DNA from: Ignavibacteriales bacterium
Lineage (GTDB): Bacteria; Bacteroidota; Ignavibacteria; Ignavibacteriales; Melioribacteraceae
Reading direction: 5' to 3'
NCBI GenBank assembly: GCA_020059785.1
Contig: JAGVBL010000117.1
Location: 1-7,881 of the forward strand
Length of the DNA stretch: 7,881 nt
The position numbers and the translations under genes are program-made. The stretch's first letter is position 1. Every line of letters begins with the position of its first letter. The notes under the pieces are model-generated. The model saw only the letters and a list, made by a program, of their open reading frames with translations, did no database searches and was not told where the DNA came from. This document shows positions 1-6,831 of the stretch, piece by piece.

Positions 1-16
1 AAAAAAATGGTTTTGT

Positions 17-229
17 ATGCCATCTCTTTTGAATAGTTGGCTCCCTTTTCTTTATCTCTACCTGGTTGGAGGAATATTTTTTGCTACCGGCTTAATAATA
101 GCTTTAAAGAGTGGGGCATTAAACAGGAATATCCCAAGACATCGACGATGGTTTAGATTAATGATTTTCGGTTTTGTCTTCTTTTTTATTTTACATGCTT
201 TTTTAATCATTGCTGCATTATACTTATAA
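17..229 (+). CDS. Small two-helix membrane protein, partner of SSS symporter (copy 1)
   Basis: This 70-residue hydrophobic protein has two predicted membrane helices (about residues 9-30 and 47-69) separated by a short basic loop containing RHRRWFR. No named family is recognised with confidence. It lies 4 bp upstream of a sodium:solute symporter gene. An equally long homologue precedes the second symporter in the same way, with 34 of 70 positions identical by hand count. Shared features are an MPS start, WLPF (8-11), YLY and VGG (13-19), HR-W (42-45), FG (51-52), HA (60-61) and LIIAALY (63-69). The layout recalls the small partners YjcH (DUF485), YhdT (DUF997) and DUF4212 of other SSS transporters, so a role as subunit or assembly factor is inferred. 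The ATG at 17 is chosen because the second copy has MPS at the same place. The frame stays open to the left edge and no clear Shine-Dalgarno is visible, so a longer start is not strictly excluded. Confidence 0.82.
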   Translation: MPSLLNSWLPFLYLYLVGGIFFATGLIIALKSGALNRNIPRHRRWFRLMIFGFVFFFILHAFLIIAALYL

Positions 230-233
230 GACT

Positions 234-2333
234 ATGGAAAAATTTCATAATATCGGAACTACAGCAGATTGGATTGTAATGTTGGTTTATTTTCTTCTTG
301 TTATGCTTTTCGGGGCATATTTTGGAAGATATAATAGATCAACACAGGATTTCTTTTTTGGAGGAAGAAGGTTTTCATGGTGGCTAATTGCATTCTCTAT
401 TGTTGCAACAGGTGTAGGAAGCCATAGTTTTATAAAATATTCTGCTATGGGTTTTCAACATGGATTTTCGTCATCAATGACTTATATGAATGATTGGTTT
501 TTCATCCCGTTCTTTTTATTCGGATGGCTCCCAATTATTGTCTATACTAAAATCCGTTCTATACCTGAATATTTTGAAAAACGATTCAGCCCTTCTGCAA
601 GATTTCTTGCAACATTACTGCTTGTACTCTATATGGTAGGTTACATTGGTATTGGTTTTTTAACACTAGGTAAAGCTGCTCAGCCATTATTACCAGAACA
701 TTTCACAATATTTGGACAAACATTTGACATAACCCTAATGGGGATAATAATTGTTATAGCGATTATTACCGGAATTTATATAACGTTTGGCGGTCAGACA
801 GCTGTAATCTTCACGGATTTATTACAAGGATTCATCCTTCTGTTTGCGGGACTTTTATTGTTTGTGCTTGGTCTAGATTACATCGGAGGATTTAAAGTTT
901 TTTGGGATATATTACCAGTCGAATGGAAATTGCCCCTTGCACATTTTAATAATCCCCCAAGTTTTAATTTTGTTGGAATATTCTGGCAAGATGGAATAGC
1001 CGGTTCTGTAGGATTTTTATTTATGAACATGGGACTTGTAATGAGGTTTATGGCAACCAAAAGTGTTAATGAAGGAAGAAAAGCTGCTACCTTTAACATT
1101 CTTGCAATGCTACCGATTTCGGCAATTGTTGTATCCAATGCCGGCTGGATAGGGAAAGCCGTTTCTATTGCACAGCCCGATGTAGTTCCACCAAATACAG
1201 TTCCGGATCAGATTTTTGTTGTTGTAGCAAATTTAGTATCGTACCCCGGTGTGTTTGGTTTTATAATGGCTGCCCTTACGGCTGCTTTAATGTCTACTGT
1301 AGATACCTTAATTAATGCCACTGCTGCAATTTACATAAATGATGTTCACAGACCGATAAAGAAATTCATTAAAAAGAAAATTACTGTAACGGAGAAAGAG
1401 AATGATAAAAAAGAACTATCGGCTGCAAGAATAGCTTCTATTGCTATTACAACACTTGGTGTTCTTTCGGTTCTGATATTCGAAAAATTTCCGACAGTAT
1501 ACGAAGCACACGGATTTTTCCATTCAACACTTACACCACCATTAGTTGTTGCAATTTTTCTTGGAGTATTCTGGAAAAAATTTACACCCGCCGCAGTAAT
1601 GTCAACTTTTGTTGGCGGAGTTGCTTTAATGATACTCGGAAATTATTACCCCGCTGCATTAATTTCCCCGTTTGATCACGGGACAATAATGGACATAAAA
1701 CACCCTTACACTTATATAAGAGCATTATACAATTTATTCGTCTGTTCTTTTGTAGGTGTTATTATTACGGTAACAACTGTTTACCAGAAAAAGATTGTCG
1801 ATTTAATTAAAACCCGCGAATATCATAATAAGATTTTTTACTTACTGAATACGATAAGTACCGCAATCTTTTTATCAATAGTTTTTAACCTTCTTCCTTT
1901 TTCATTTGCCTTACTGCTATCAATTGTTCTTATTTTATTCGTATCATTATCCATTACTTATTTTGTTAAATACGATGAATATAGGCATACAGAAGGACTG
2001 ACTGCATGGTCAATATCTAAGGCAAAAGAATTATTTAAGGGAAAACCAATAAACGATAGAGAGGGTAAAAAGATTATAGTACGATGGAAAATTAAAGAAG
2101 GTGATGATAATACAGTTAATTTTTCTGAAAACGATATGAAACAAATGGCTGCTGAAATCGGCGACCTGGTTTATATTTCGGATGCAAGAAAGTATCTCGG
2201 GGGACTTAAATCTGTCCATGCAGAATACGGAATACCACATAACGAGGATGGAATTGTCTATATTAATAAAGAGCATAAACTTACCGGATTATTTGTTGAA
2301 GGCAAGATACTGTCGGCTGAAAAGGAAATGTAG
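234..2333 (+). CDS. Sodium:solute symporter family transporter (copy 1)
   Basis: This 699-residue inner-membrane secondary transporter belongs to the SSS (SLC5/PutP-like, LeuT-fold) family, which imports solutes with Na+. About 15 hydrophobic segments are visible. The first is at residues 13-32, followed by WWLIAFSIVATGVGSHSF (TM1 in LeuT numbering). The family hallmark TFGGQTAVIFTDLLQG joins TM4 and TM5, and ALMSTVDTL in TM8 carries Ser354-Thr355, which align with the PutP Na+ ligands Ser340-Thr341. The membrane part ends near residue 578. A soluble tail of ~120 residues follows, with GDLVYISDARKYLGGLKS at 643-660; SSS proteins of the PutP type lack such a tail. A TTG at 210 would give eight more residues, but the ATG at 234 is preferred because it matches the start of copy 2. 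No Shine-Dalgarno is visible and the stop of the small gene is 4 bp upstream, so translation is probably coupled. The substrate is unknown. Confidence 0.93.
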   Translation: MEKFHNIGTTADWIVMLVYFLLVMLFGAYFGRYNRSTQDFFFGGRRFSWWLIAFSIVATGVGSHSFIKYSAMGFQHGFSSSMTYMNDWFFIPFFLFGWLPIIVYTKIRSIPEYFEKRFSPSARFLATLLLVLYMVGYIGIGFLTLGKAAQPLLPEHFTIFGQTFDITLMGIIIVIAIITGIYITFGGQTAVIFTDLLQGFILLFAGLLLFVLGLDYIGGFKVFWDILPVEWKLPLAHFNNPPSFNFVGIFWQDGIAGSVGFLFMNMGLVMRFMATKSVNEGRKAATFNILAMLPISAIVVSNAGWIGKAVSIAQPDVVPPNTVPDQIFVVVANLVSYPGVFGFIMAALTAALMSTVDTLINATAAIYINDVHRPIKKFIKKKITVTEKENDKKELSAARIASIAITTLGVLSVLIFEKFPTVYEAHGFFHSTLTPPLVVAIFLGVFWKKFTPAAVMSTFVGGVALMILGNYYPAALISPFDHGTIMDIKHPYTYIRALYNLFVCSFVGVIITVTTVYQKKIVDLIKTREYHNKIFYLLNTISTAIFLSIVFNLLPFSFALLLSIVLILFVSLSITYFVKYDEYRHTEGLTAWSISKAKELFKGKPINDREGKKIIVRWKIKEGDDNTVNFSENDMKQMAAEIGDLVYISDARKYLGGLKSVHAEYGIPHNEDGIVYINKEHKLTGLFVEGKILSAEKEM

Positions 2334-2370
2334 TTTTATTTCGCTTAAGGAAATTTTAAAATAATTTAAT

Positions 2371-2399
2371 TTGCTAATCATTTTACCACCGCTTAAATT
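2371..2399 (+). promoter_or_regulatory. Possible sigma70-type promoter before cassette 2 (weak)
   Basis: TTGCTA (2371-2376) and TAAATT (2394-2399) are separated by 17 bp, each matching the -35 and -10 consensus at four of six positions. The pair lies about 50 bp upstream of the preferred start of the second small membrane protein. In DNA this AT-rich such matches arise often by chance. The rest of the 115-bp gap (2334-2448) shows no convincing hairpin plus T-run, so the two cassettes could equally be one transcript. Confidence 0.2.
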
Positions 2400-2448
2400 T
2401 TCCGCCGGTATTAATTAATAATTGTATTTAAGAATCGGACAACCTCAA

Positions 2449-2661
2449 ATGCCTTCATTCTTCAACACCTGGCTCCCTTTCATTTATCTTTATGGCGTAG
2501 GTGGATTTTGCTTTTTTGCCGGAATGATTTTAATCCGAAAGTTAAAAGGAATTGACATGCGCCAAAAAAAACACCGTTTCTGGTGGAAGGTAATGTTCTT
2601 CGGATATTTCTATTTTATGTTAATTCACGCCCTATTAATTATTGCAGCACTTTATTGGTAA
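2449..2661 (+). CDS. Small two-helix membrane protein, partner of SSS symporter (copy 2)
   Basis: This second 70-residue two-helix membrane protein is homologous to the one at 17-229 without gaps. Predicted helices are at about 9-30 and 47-69, joined by a basic loop (RQKKHRFWWK). The C-terminal helix keeps HA-LIIAALY almost unchanged between copies, while the loop has diverged, so the end of helix 2 is probably the constrained interaction surface. The frame extends upstream to a TTG at 2422, which would add nine residues (MYLRIGQPQ). The ATG at 2449 is preferred because both copies then begin with MPS and have identical length. There is no strong Shine-Dalgarno, only a GGAC about 10 bases upstream. 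The symporter ATG follows the stop after 6 bp. The proposed role as symporter partner is inferred from the conserved pairing, and no catalytic motif is visible. Confidence 0.82.
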   Translation: MPSFFNTWLPFIYLYGVGGFCFFAGMILIRKLKGIDMRQKKHRFWWKVMFFGYFYFMLIHALLIIAALYW

Positions 2662-2667
2662 ACCAAC

Positions 2668-4764
2668 ATGGATAGATTACACACAATGGGAACCCAGACA
2701 GACTGGGTTGTAATGATTGTATACCTTGTAGCTATTCTCTTATTCGGAAGTTACTTTAGTAAGTATAACCATAATACAACGGATTTCTTTTTTGGTGGAA
2801 GAAGGTTTTCCTGGTGGTTAATTGCCATGTCAATTTTAGCAACCGGTGTTAGCAGTCATAGCTTTGTTAAATATTCTGCCAAAGCATGGGAATATGGTTT
2901 TTCCTCTTCTATGTCTTATATGAATGACTGGTTTTTCATTCCTTTCTTCATGTTCGGTTGGCTGCCGATAGTGGTATATTCAAAGATAAGATCAATACCG
3001 GAATACTTCGAAAAACGGTTCAGCCCTTCGGCCCGGTTCTTTGTTACCATACTTCAGTTGCTATATCTTGTAGGTTATATAGGAATTGGATTCCTAACAA
3101 TGGGTAAAGCAATTCTTCCTCTTATGCCTCCATCAATAAATCTGTTTGGTATTGAAATAAATATAACCTTGATGGGATTGATTATTGTAATTGCATTTGT
3201 AACGGGTGCCTATACAACTTTTGGAGGACAGATAGCAGTACTGTTTACTGATCTTGTACAGGGATTTATGCTTCTGCTTGCCGGATTAATGGTATTTATT
3301 ATTGGAATTGATTACGTAGGCGGATGGCATGCTTTCTGGAATTTATTACCAACTGATTGGAAATTACCTTTAGCACATTTCAATAAACCTTCTGATTTTA
3401 ATTTTGTTGGAATATTCTGGCAAGATGGAATTGCCGGCTCGGTTGGATTTTTGTTTATGAATATGGGTTTGATAATGAGATTTATGTCCGCTAAAAGTGT
3501 AAACGAAGGAAGAAAAGCAGCTGCATTTAATATTTTATTTATGCTTCCAATTTCTGCAATAGTGGTAAGCGGTGGCGGATGGGTCGGTAAAGCAATGTCC
3601 ATGTTGAGCAATTCTCCTATTCCCGCTAACACGGAACCGGATTTCATTTTTGTTGTTGTTGCAAATATAATAATGGGACCCGGAATTTTCGGATTTGTAA
3701 TTGCATCACTTGCAGCAGCTTTAATGTCAACAGTTAATACGTTATTAAACGCGTGTTCTGCTGTTTATGTTAATGATGTTTATGGACCGATTAAAGTCTG
3801 GTTGAAGAAAAAACAGAAAAATGATAAAGTGGATGAAAAGCGGGCACTGCTTGTAGCAAGAATTGCCACTGTTGCTTTTACTGTACTTGGTGTTTTAGCT
3901 GTAATTCCATTCAGTTCCTATCCCACAGTTTACGAAGCACATGGATATTTTCATTCAACATTAACCCCGCCGCTTGTAATTGCAATATTTTTAGGTGTCT
4001 TCTGGAAAAAGTTTACTCCAGCCGGTGTAATTGCAACTGTAATTGGCGGAGTTTCTTTAATGATTCTTGGTGCATATTATCCCGGTATTTTAATTTCTCC
4101 ATTCGATTATGGAACACCGATGGACCCTGTTCATCCTTATACATATATTGGTGCGCTTTATAATACTCTTGTTTGTCTTGGTGTTGGTGTAATAGTAACA
4201 CTCCTGCAGAACCAGTTTATAAGTATTGCCAATAGAATTAAGAAAGGATCAAGTCATAATCTTATAATTGTAACAATGATTGTACTATCATCAATAATTT
4301 TTTCGATGGTTGTTTTTAATATTGGCGGAGTGCAATTTTTATTTATTGCATCCTTATTTATGACATTAATGATTTCTCTAATTTCAACATATTACATCAA
4401 GTACGATCCGGTAATAAAAACCGAAGGTTTAACTGCCGGTTCAATCCACCGTGCAAAAGAATTATTCAAAGGATCTAAACTAAACGAACGAGAAGGCGAG
4501 ATAGTAAAAGTAAATTGGAAATTGAGGGAAGATGACGAGGACTTAATAAATTTATCGAACCATGATATGAAAAAGATGTATGCAGAAGAAGGAGATCTTG
4601 TTTATGTTTCCGATGCAAGGAAATATTTAGGCGGATTAAAATCATTCCATTCCAGGTTTGGTAAACCACATAATGAAGAAGGAATTATTTATATATCCAG
4701 AGAGCATTTAAGAAACGGACTGCTAATTAAAGACAGACCACTAACTGCAGAAAAAGAAATGTAA
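2668..4764 (+). CDS. Sodium:solute symporter family transporter (copy 2)
   Basis: This 698-residue paralogue of the symporter at 234-2333 has the same architecture: about 15 membrane segments, then a ~120-residue soluble tail. SSS hallmarks are TTFGGQIAVLFTDLVQG in the TM4-TM5 region and ALMSTVNTLLNA in TM8, with Ser354-Thr355 at the positions of the PutP Na+ ligands. The residue two places after Thr355 is Asn357 here and Asp357 in copy 1. The two proteins look about two-thirds identical. They are least alike in the loop after TM8 (WLKKKQKNDKVDEK against FIKKKITVTEKEND), in the membrane segments just before the tail, and in parts of the tail. The tail still keeps GDLVY-SDARKYLGGLKS, PHNE-GI-YI and a terminal AEKEM. 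The ATG at 2668 lies 6 bp after the small partner's stop, without a Shine-Dalgarno. The substrate is unknown, and divergence from copy 1 could mean different solutes or affinities. Confidence 0.93.
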   Translation: MDRLHTMGTQTDWVVMIVYLVAILLFGSYFSKYNHNTTDFFFGGRRFSWWLIAMSILATGVSSHSFVKYSAKAWEYGFSSSMSYMNDWFFIPFFMFGWLPIVVYSKIRSIPEYFEKRFSPSARFFVTILQLLYLVGYIGIGFLTMGKAILPLMPPSINLFGIEINITLMGLIIVIAFVTGAYTTFGGQIAVLFTDLVQGFMLLLAGLMVFIIGIDYVGGWHAFWNLLPTDWKLPLAHFNKPSDFNFVGIFWQDGIAGSVGFLFMNMGLIMRFMSAKSVNEGRKAAAFNILFMLPISAIVVSGGGWVGKAMSMLSNSPIPANTEPDFIFVVVANIIMGPGIFGFVIASLAAALMSTVNTLLNACSAVYVNDVYGPIKVWLKKKQKNDKVDEKRALLVARIATVAFTVLGVLAVIPFSSYPTVYEAHGYFHSTLTPPLVIAIFLGVFWKKFTPAGVIATVIGGVSLMILGAYYPGILISPFDYGTPMDPVHPYTYIGALYNTLVCLGVGVIVTLLQNQFISIANRIKKGSSHNLIIVTMIVLSSIIFSMVVFNIGGVQFLFIASLFMTLMISLISTYYIKYDPVIKTEGLTAGSIHRAKELFKGSKLNEREGEIVKVNWKLREDDEDLINLSNHDMKKMYAEEGDLVYVSDARKYLGGLKSFHSRFGKPHNEEGIIYISREHLRNGLLIKDRPLTAEKEM

Positions 4765-4793
4765 ATTTGGAAGTGCAAATAAGAATTGATTTT

Positions 4794-5276
4794 TTATTTT
4801 GAGCCGAATTTCTCTTTTAATTTCTTATCAACAATTTCCGGTACAAAATCCGAAACTTTTCCATTAAACTGCGCAAGATTACGTACAATGGTGGAATTAA
4901 GATATGTATAACGCGCATGAGGCATCAAAAGAATTGTTGTAATATCATCGGCAAGTTTTCTATTCATCAACGCCATCTGGAATTCGTATTCAAAATCGCT
5001 CACTGCCCTTAATCCCCTTATTATTCCAACAGCACCAACATTTCTGGCATGTTCAACTACAAGCCCATCGAACCAGTCTACTTTTACCCGGTGGAAACCC
5101 TTTAAACTTTCCCTTAGCATTTCTACACGTTCTTCAACTGTAAAAAGACACGTCTTGGAAGGATTTTTAGCGACTGTTACAATAACTTCTTCAAATAATT
5201 CAATTGCACGTTTAATAATATCAAGATGACCGTTTGTAACCGGATCGAACGTTCCTGGATATATTACTTTTGCCAT
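4794..5276 (-). CDS. coaD: Phosphopantetheine adenylyltransferase (CoaD)
   Basis: This cytoplasmic enzyme performs the penultimate step of coenzyme A synthesis: 4'-phosphopantetheine + ATP gives dephospho-CoA + pyrophosphate. The 160-residue length matches bacterial CoaD (159 in E. coli). It is a nucleotidyltransferase of the HIGH superfamily: YPGTFDPVTNGH at 6-17 carries Thr9 and His17 (the TNGH form of the motif), Lys41 lies in NPSK, and RGLRAVSDFEYEFQMALMNR spans 87-106. The C-terminal nucleotide-contacting segment reads YLNSTIVRNLAQFNGKVSDF, where many homologues have ISST or ISSS. The start is fixed by an AGGAG at 5285-5289, eight bases from the ATG. It is the last gene of the leftward run, 76 bp after rsmD, a pairing common in bacteria. 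It ends 29 bp from the convergent symporter gene. Confidence 0.97.
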   Translation of the reverse strand: MAKVIYPGTFDPVTNGHLDIIKRAIELFEEVIVTVAKNPSKTCLFTVEERVEMLRESLKGFHRVKVDWFDGLVVEHARNVGAVGIIRGLRAVSDFEYEFQMALMNRKLADDITTILLMPHARYTYLNSTIVRNLAQFNGKVSDFVPEIVDKKLKEKFGSK

Positions 5277-5284
5277 AATTACAG

Positions 5285-5289
5285 CTCCT
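5285..5289 (-). promoter_or_regulatory. Ribosome binding site of coaD
   Basis: On the minus strand this reads AGGAG, followed by eight bases and the coaD ATG. It supports the chosen start and shows that the organism uses Shine-Dalgarno pairing, unlike the visible starts of the symporter cassettes. Confidence 0.75.
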
Positions 5290-5337
5290 AAATTTCTACT
5301 CTAAAATATATTTCCTAATATTAATTTACCAATGAAT

Positions 5338-5360
5338 AGTATTAAATTTCTATTAATACT
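5338..5360. repeat. Inverted repeat at the end of rsmD
   Basis: AGTATTAA (5338-5345) and TTAATACT (5353-5360) form a perfect 8-bp inverted repeat around a 7-base loop, and the right arm contains the rsmD stop codon. The stem is AT-rich, and on the minus strand no T-run follows. It is therefore not a classical terminator. It could be a weak RNA hairpin between rsmD and coaD, or chance in AT-rich DNA. Confidence 0.4.
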
Positions 5361-5898
5361 TGAATTGATAAATCAAACTATCCCCAATTCGCTTAAAAGC
5401 TCCGCATTTAAAATTCACTTCATCTTCTGTTTTTGTTTGAATTGATCGCTCAACAAGCATTAAACCATCATCATCAAGAATCCTGTTAGACATCACATTC
5501 TCTACAACTTTATGAATATCATTTTTAAAAAAGGGCGGGTCCGCAAGAATAATTTGGTACTTTTGTTTGCATTCCATTCTGGAAAATCTGACCGCATCCA
5601 TTTTAAATATTTTACAATTTTGGTCTGCATTAAGAGAAGAAATATTTTCTTTTAGAATTCTCGAAACATTATAATCTTTTTCAACAAAATGCACTTCCGC
5701 AGCACCTCTGCTTAATGCTTCCAAACCAAGCGACCCTGAACCGGCGTAAAGATCAAGAACCAGAATATCTTCAAAATCGATTGAGTGCACCAAATAATTG
5801 AAAAGCGATTCTTTCACCTTATCCGTTGTCGGTCTAACAAGATTCGACTTTGGAAACTTGACTACTCTTCCTTTGAATTTTCCGCCGATTATTCTCAT
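5353..5898 (-). CDS. rsmD: 16S rRNA (guanine(966)-N(2))-methyltransferase RsmD
   Basis: RsmD transfers a methyl group from S-adenosylmethionine to N2 of G966 in 16S rRNA during 30S assembly. The 181-residue length fits the family. The N-terminal MRIIGGKFKGR and RPTTDKVKESLFN (22-34) are hallmarks. The Rossmann fold shows motif I LDLYAGSGSLGLEALSRG (48-65), an acidic residue after strand 2 (VEKD, 72-75), and the N6/N2-methylase catalytic motif DPPF (120-123). The ATG overlaps the stop of the upstream PilM-like gene by one base (TAATG), so translation is probably coupled; no separate Shine-Dalgarno is seen. The downstream neighbour is coaD. This coupling ties an rRNA-modifying enzyme to a protein of unknown function. 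Confidence 0.96.
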   Translation of the reverse strand: MRIIGGKFKGRVVKFPKSNLVRPTTDKVKESLFNYLVHSIDFEDILVLDLYAGSGSLGLEALSRGAAEVHFVEKDYNVSRILKENISSLNADQNCKIFKMDAVRFSRMECKQKYQIILADPPFFKNDIHKVVENVMSNRILDDDGLMLVERSIQTKTEDEVNFKCGAFKRIGDSLIYQFKY

Positions 5899-6818
5899 TA
5901 AATTATTCTTATTGCTATACCTGTTGCTGCGGTAAAGGAATTATACTGAGATAAATAAAGAGGATTAGATTTTACTACATCTTCAGCAAATAGTTTTTCA
6001 AACGGATTAATTTTTACTAAAGATAAACCAAGAACCCTGGAAATATTATCCGTGAATTCGCCTGTTACCGTCTGTCCGCTTAAAATAGCTTTCTTAATAT
6101 TTTCTCTATTTACATTAAAGTTTGCCAGTTTTTCTATTGTACCTTCCAGCTGCTCAAAAAAATCCGAACCGTTTTTATTAAATATCTTAAAATAAAACGG
6201 GGATAATCCTTCAAAAACCGCTAAAGAAGAGTAATGCTGATCGATATAAAAACTAAATGTAATATCTTCCCTTTCCAATTCTCTATCCAGATGCAAAAAA
6301 GCGTTTGATGCAAGGTGAGCATTATCTACAAATTTTAGTTCGAATTTATTCTCTTTACAAAATTTGTTAATAGCTCCAACAATTCGTTTGCTTATAGCAA
6401 AAACTATCAGTTTGTCTTCGGGTCTTACAGAAGTTTTATTTACCTCTACATATTGAATATAAAAATCGTTGCGGTCGTACATTGGGAAAAGAATCGATAT
6501 TTCCCATTTTAGTTGTTCAAGAAGGTCTTTTTTTGTTAAAGCATTATCATAAGGAATTTCAAAAAACCAGAAAAAATTGTTTGGTAATGCAAAGGAAATA
6601 GAATTTGAGGTAATTGTTTTTTTTTGAATTATTTTTGAGAAGGAATCCTGAAGAATGTTGATCAACTTTTCATCTTGTATATCGGGTAGAACCGGTTCTT
6701 TAAAAACCAGTTGATCTACATTCTCCAGGCAAAAATTATTTTGCTTATAACTTATTTCAACGAGCTGTAATTTCGTTTCAGTTAAATTTATTCCAACATG
6801 ATTTTGAAACAACGGCAT
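5898..6818 (-). CDS. PilM/DUF3822-like actin-fold protein with degenerate nucleotide site
   Basis: This 306-residue protein has no signal peptide or obvious membrane helix. Its layout resembles PilM, the cytoplasmic actin/FtsA-fold protein of type IV pilus systems. GINLTETKLQLVEIS (9-23) sits where PilM has its first phosphate loop. FSFYIDQHYSSLAVF (188-202) corresponds to the second phosphate region, ILSGQ (246-250) with VKINPFEKL (268-276) to the PilM C-terminal subdomain, and FTAATGIAIR (295-304) to the usual C-terminal end. The Asp-Ile-Gly-Ser-type phosphate-binding residues are missing in the first two places, so ATP binding is doubtful. From memory, Bacteroidota carry a DUF3822 family of this fold close to rsmD and coaD, and this may be a divergent member. 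Its function is not known. It overlaps rsmD by one base and follows the 184-residue membrane protein after 13 bp. No strong ribosome site is visible. Confidence 0.75.
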   Translation of the reverse strand: MPLFQNHVGINLTETKLQLVEISYKQNNFCLENVDQLVFKEPVLPDIQDEKLINILQDSFSKIIQKKTITSNSISFALPNNFFWFFEIPYDNALTKKDLLEQLKWEISILFPMYDRNDFYIQYVEVNKTSVRPEDKLIVFAISKRIVGAINKFCKENKFELKFVDNAHLASNAFLHLDRELEREDITFSFYIDQHYSSLAVFEGLSPFYFKIFNKNGSDFFEQLEGTIEKLANFNVNRENIKKAILSGQTVTGEFTDNISRVLGLSLVKINPFEKLFAEDVVKSNPLYLSQYNSFTAATGIAIRII

Positions 6819-6831
6819 TAAATTAGTAACA

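Noticed and set aside
210..233. Extended TTG start for symporter 1, overlapping the small gene by 20 bp
   Set aside because: The eight added residues have no counterpart in copy 2, and the ATG at 234 aligns exactly with the start of the paralogue.
878..1138. Minus-strand open frame of 86 residues inside symporter 1
   Set aside because: A similar minus-strand frame (3312-3647) lies at the matching place in symporter 2, which could look like a conserved gene. It is explained by the shared symporter coding sequence read on the other strand and has no ribosome site or recognisable motif.
2182..2364. Plus-strand 60-residue open frame across the end of symporter 1
   Set aside because: It lies almost wholly within the symporter in another frame, has no homologue at the equivalent place in copy 2 and no ribosome site.
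2385..2411. Hairpin TACC...GGTA between the cassettes
   Set aside because: Only four base pairs with a long interior mismatch and no T-run; not a convincing terminator or operator.
2422..2448. Extended TTG start for the second small membrane protein
   Set aside because: It adds nine polar residues absent from copy 1; the ATG at 2449 gives two proteins of identical length that both begin MPS.
4013..4201. Minus-strand open frames inside symporter 2 (also 4475-4669)
   Set aside because: They are antisense to well-supported coding sequence, with low-complexity composition and no start signal.
4765..4800. Rho-independent terminator after symporter 2
   Set aside because: The only stem is 5 bp, AT-rich, with about ten bases between it and the T-rich stretch; too weak to annotate.
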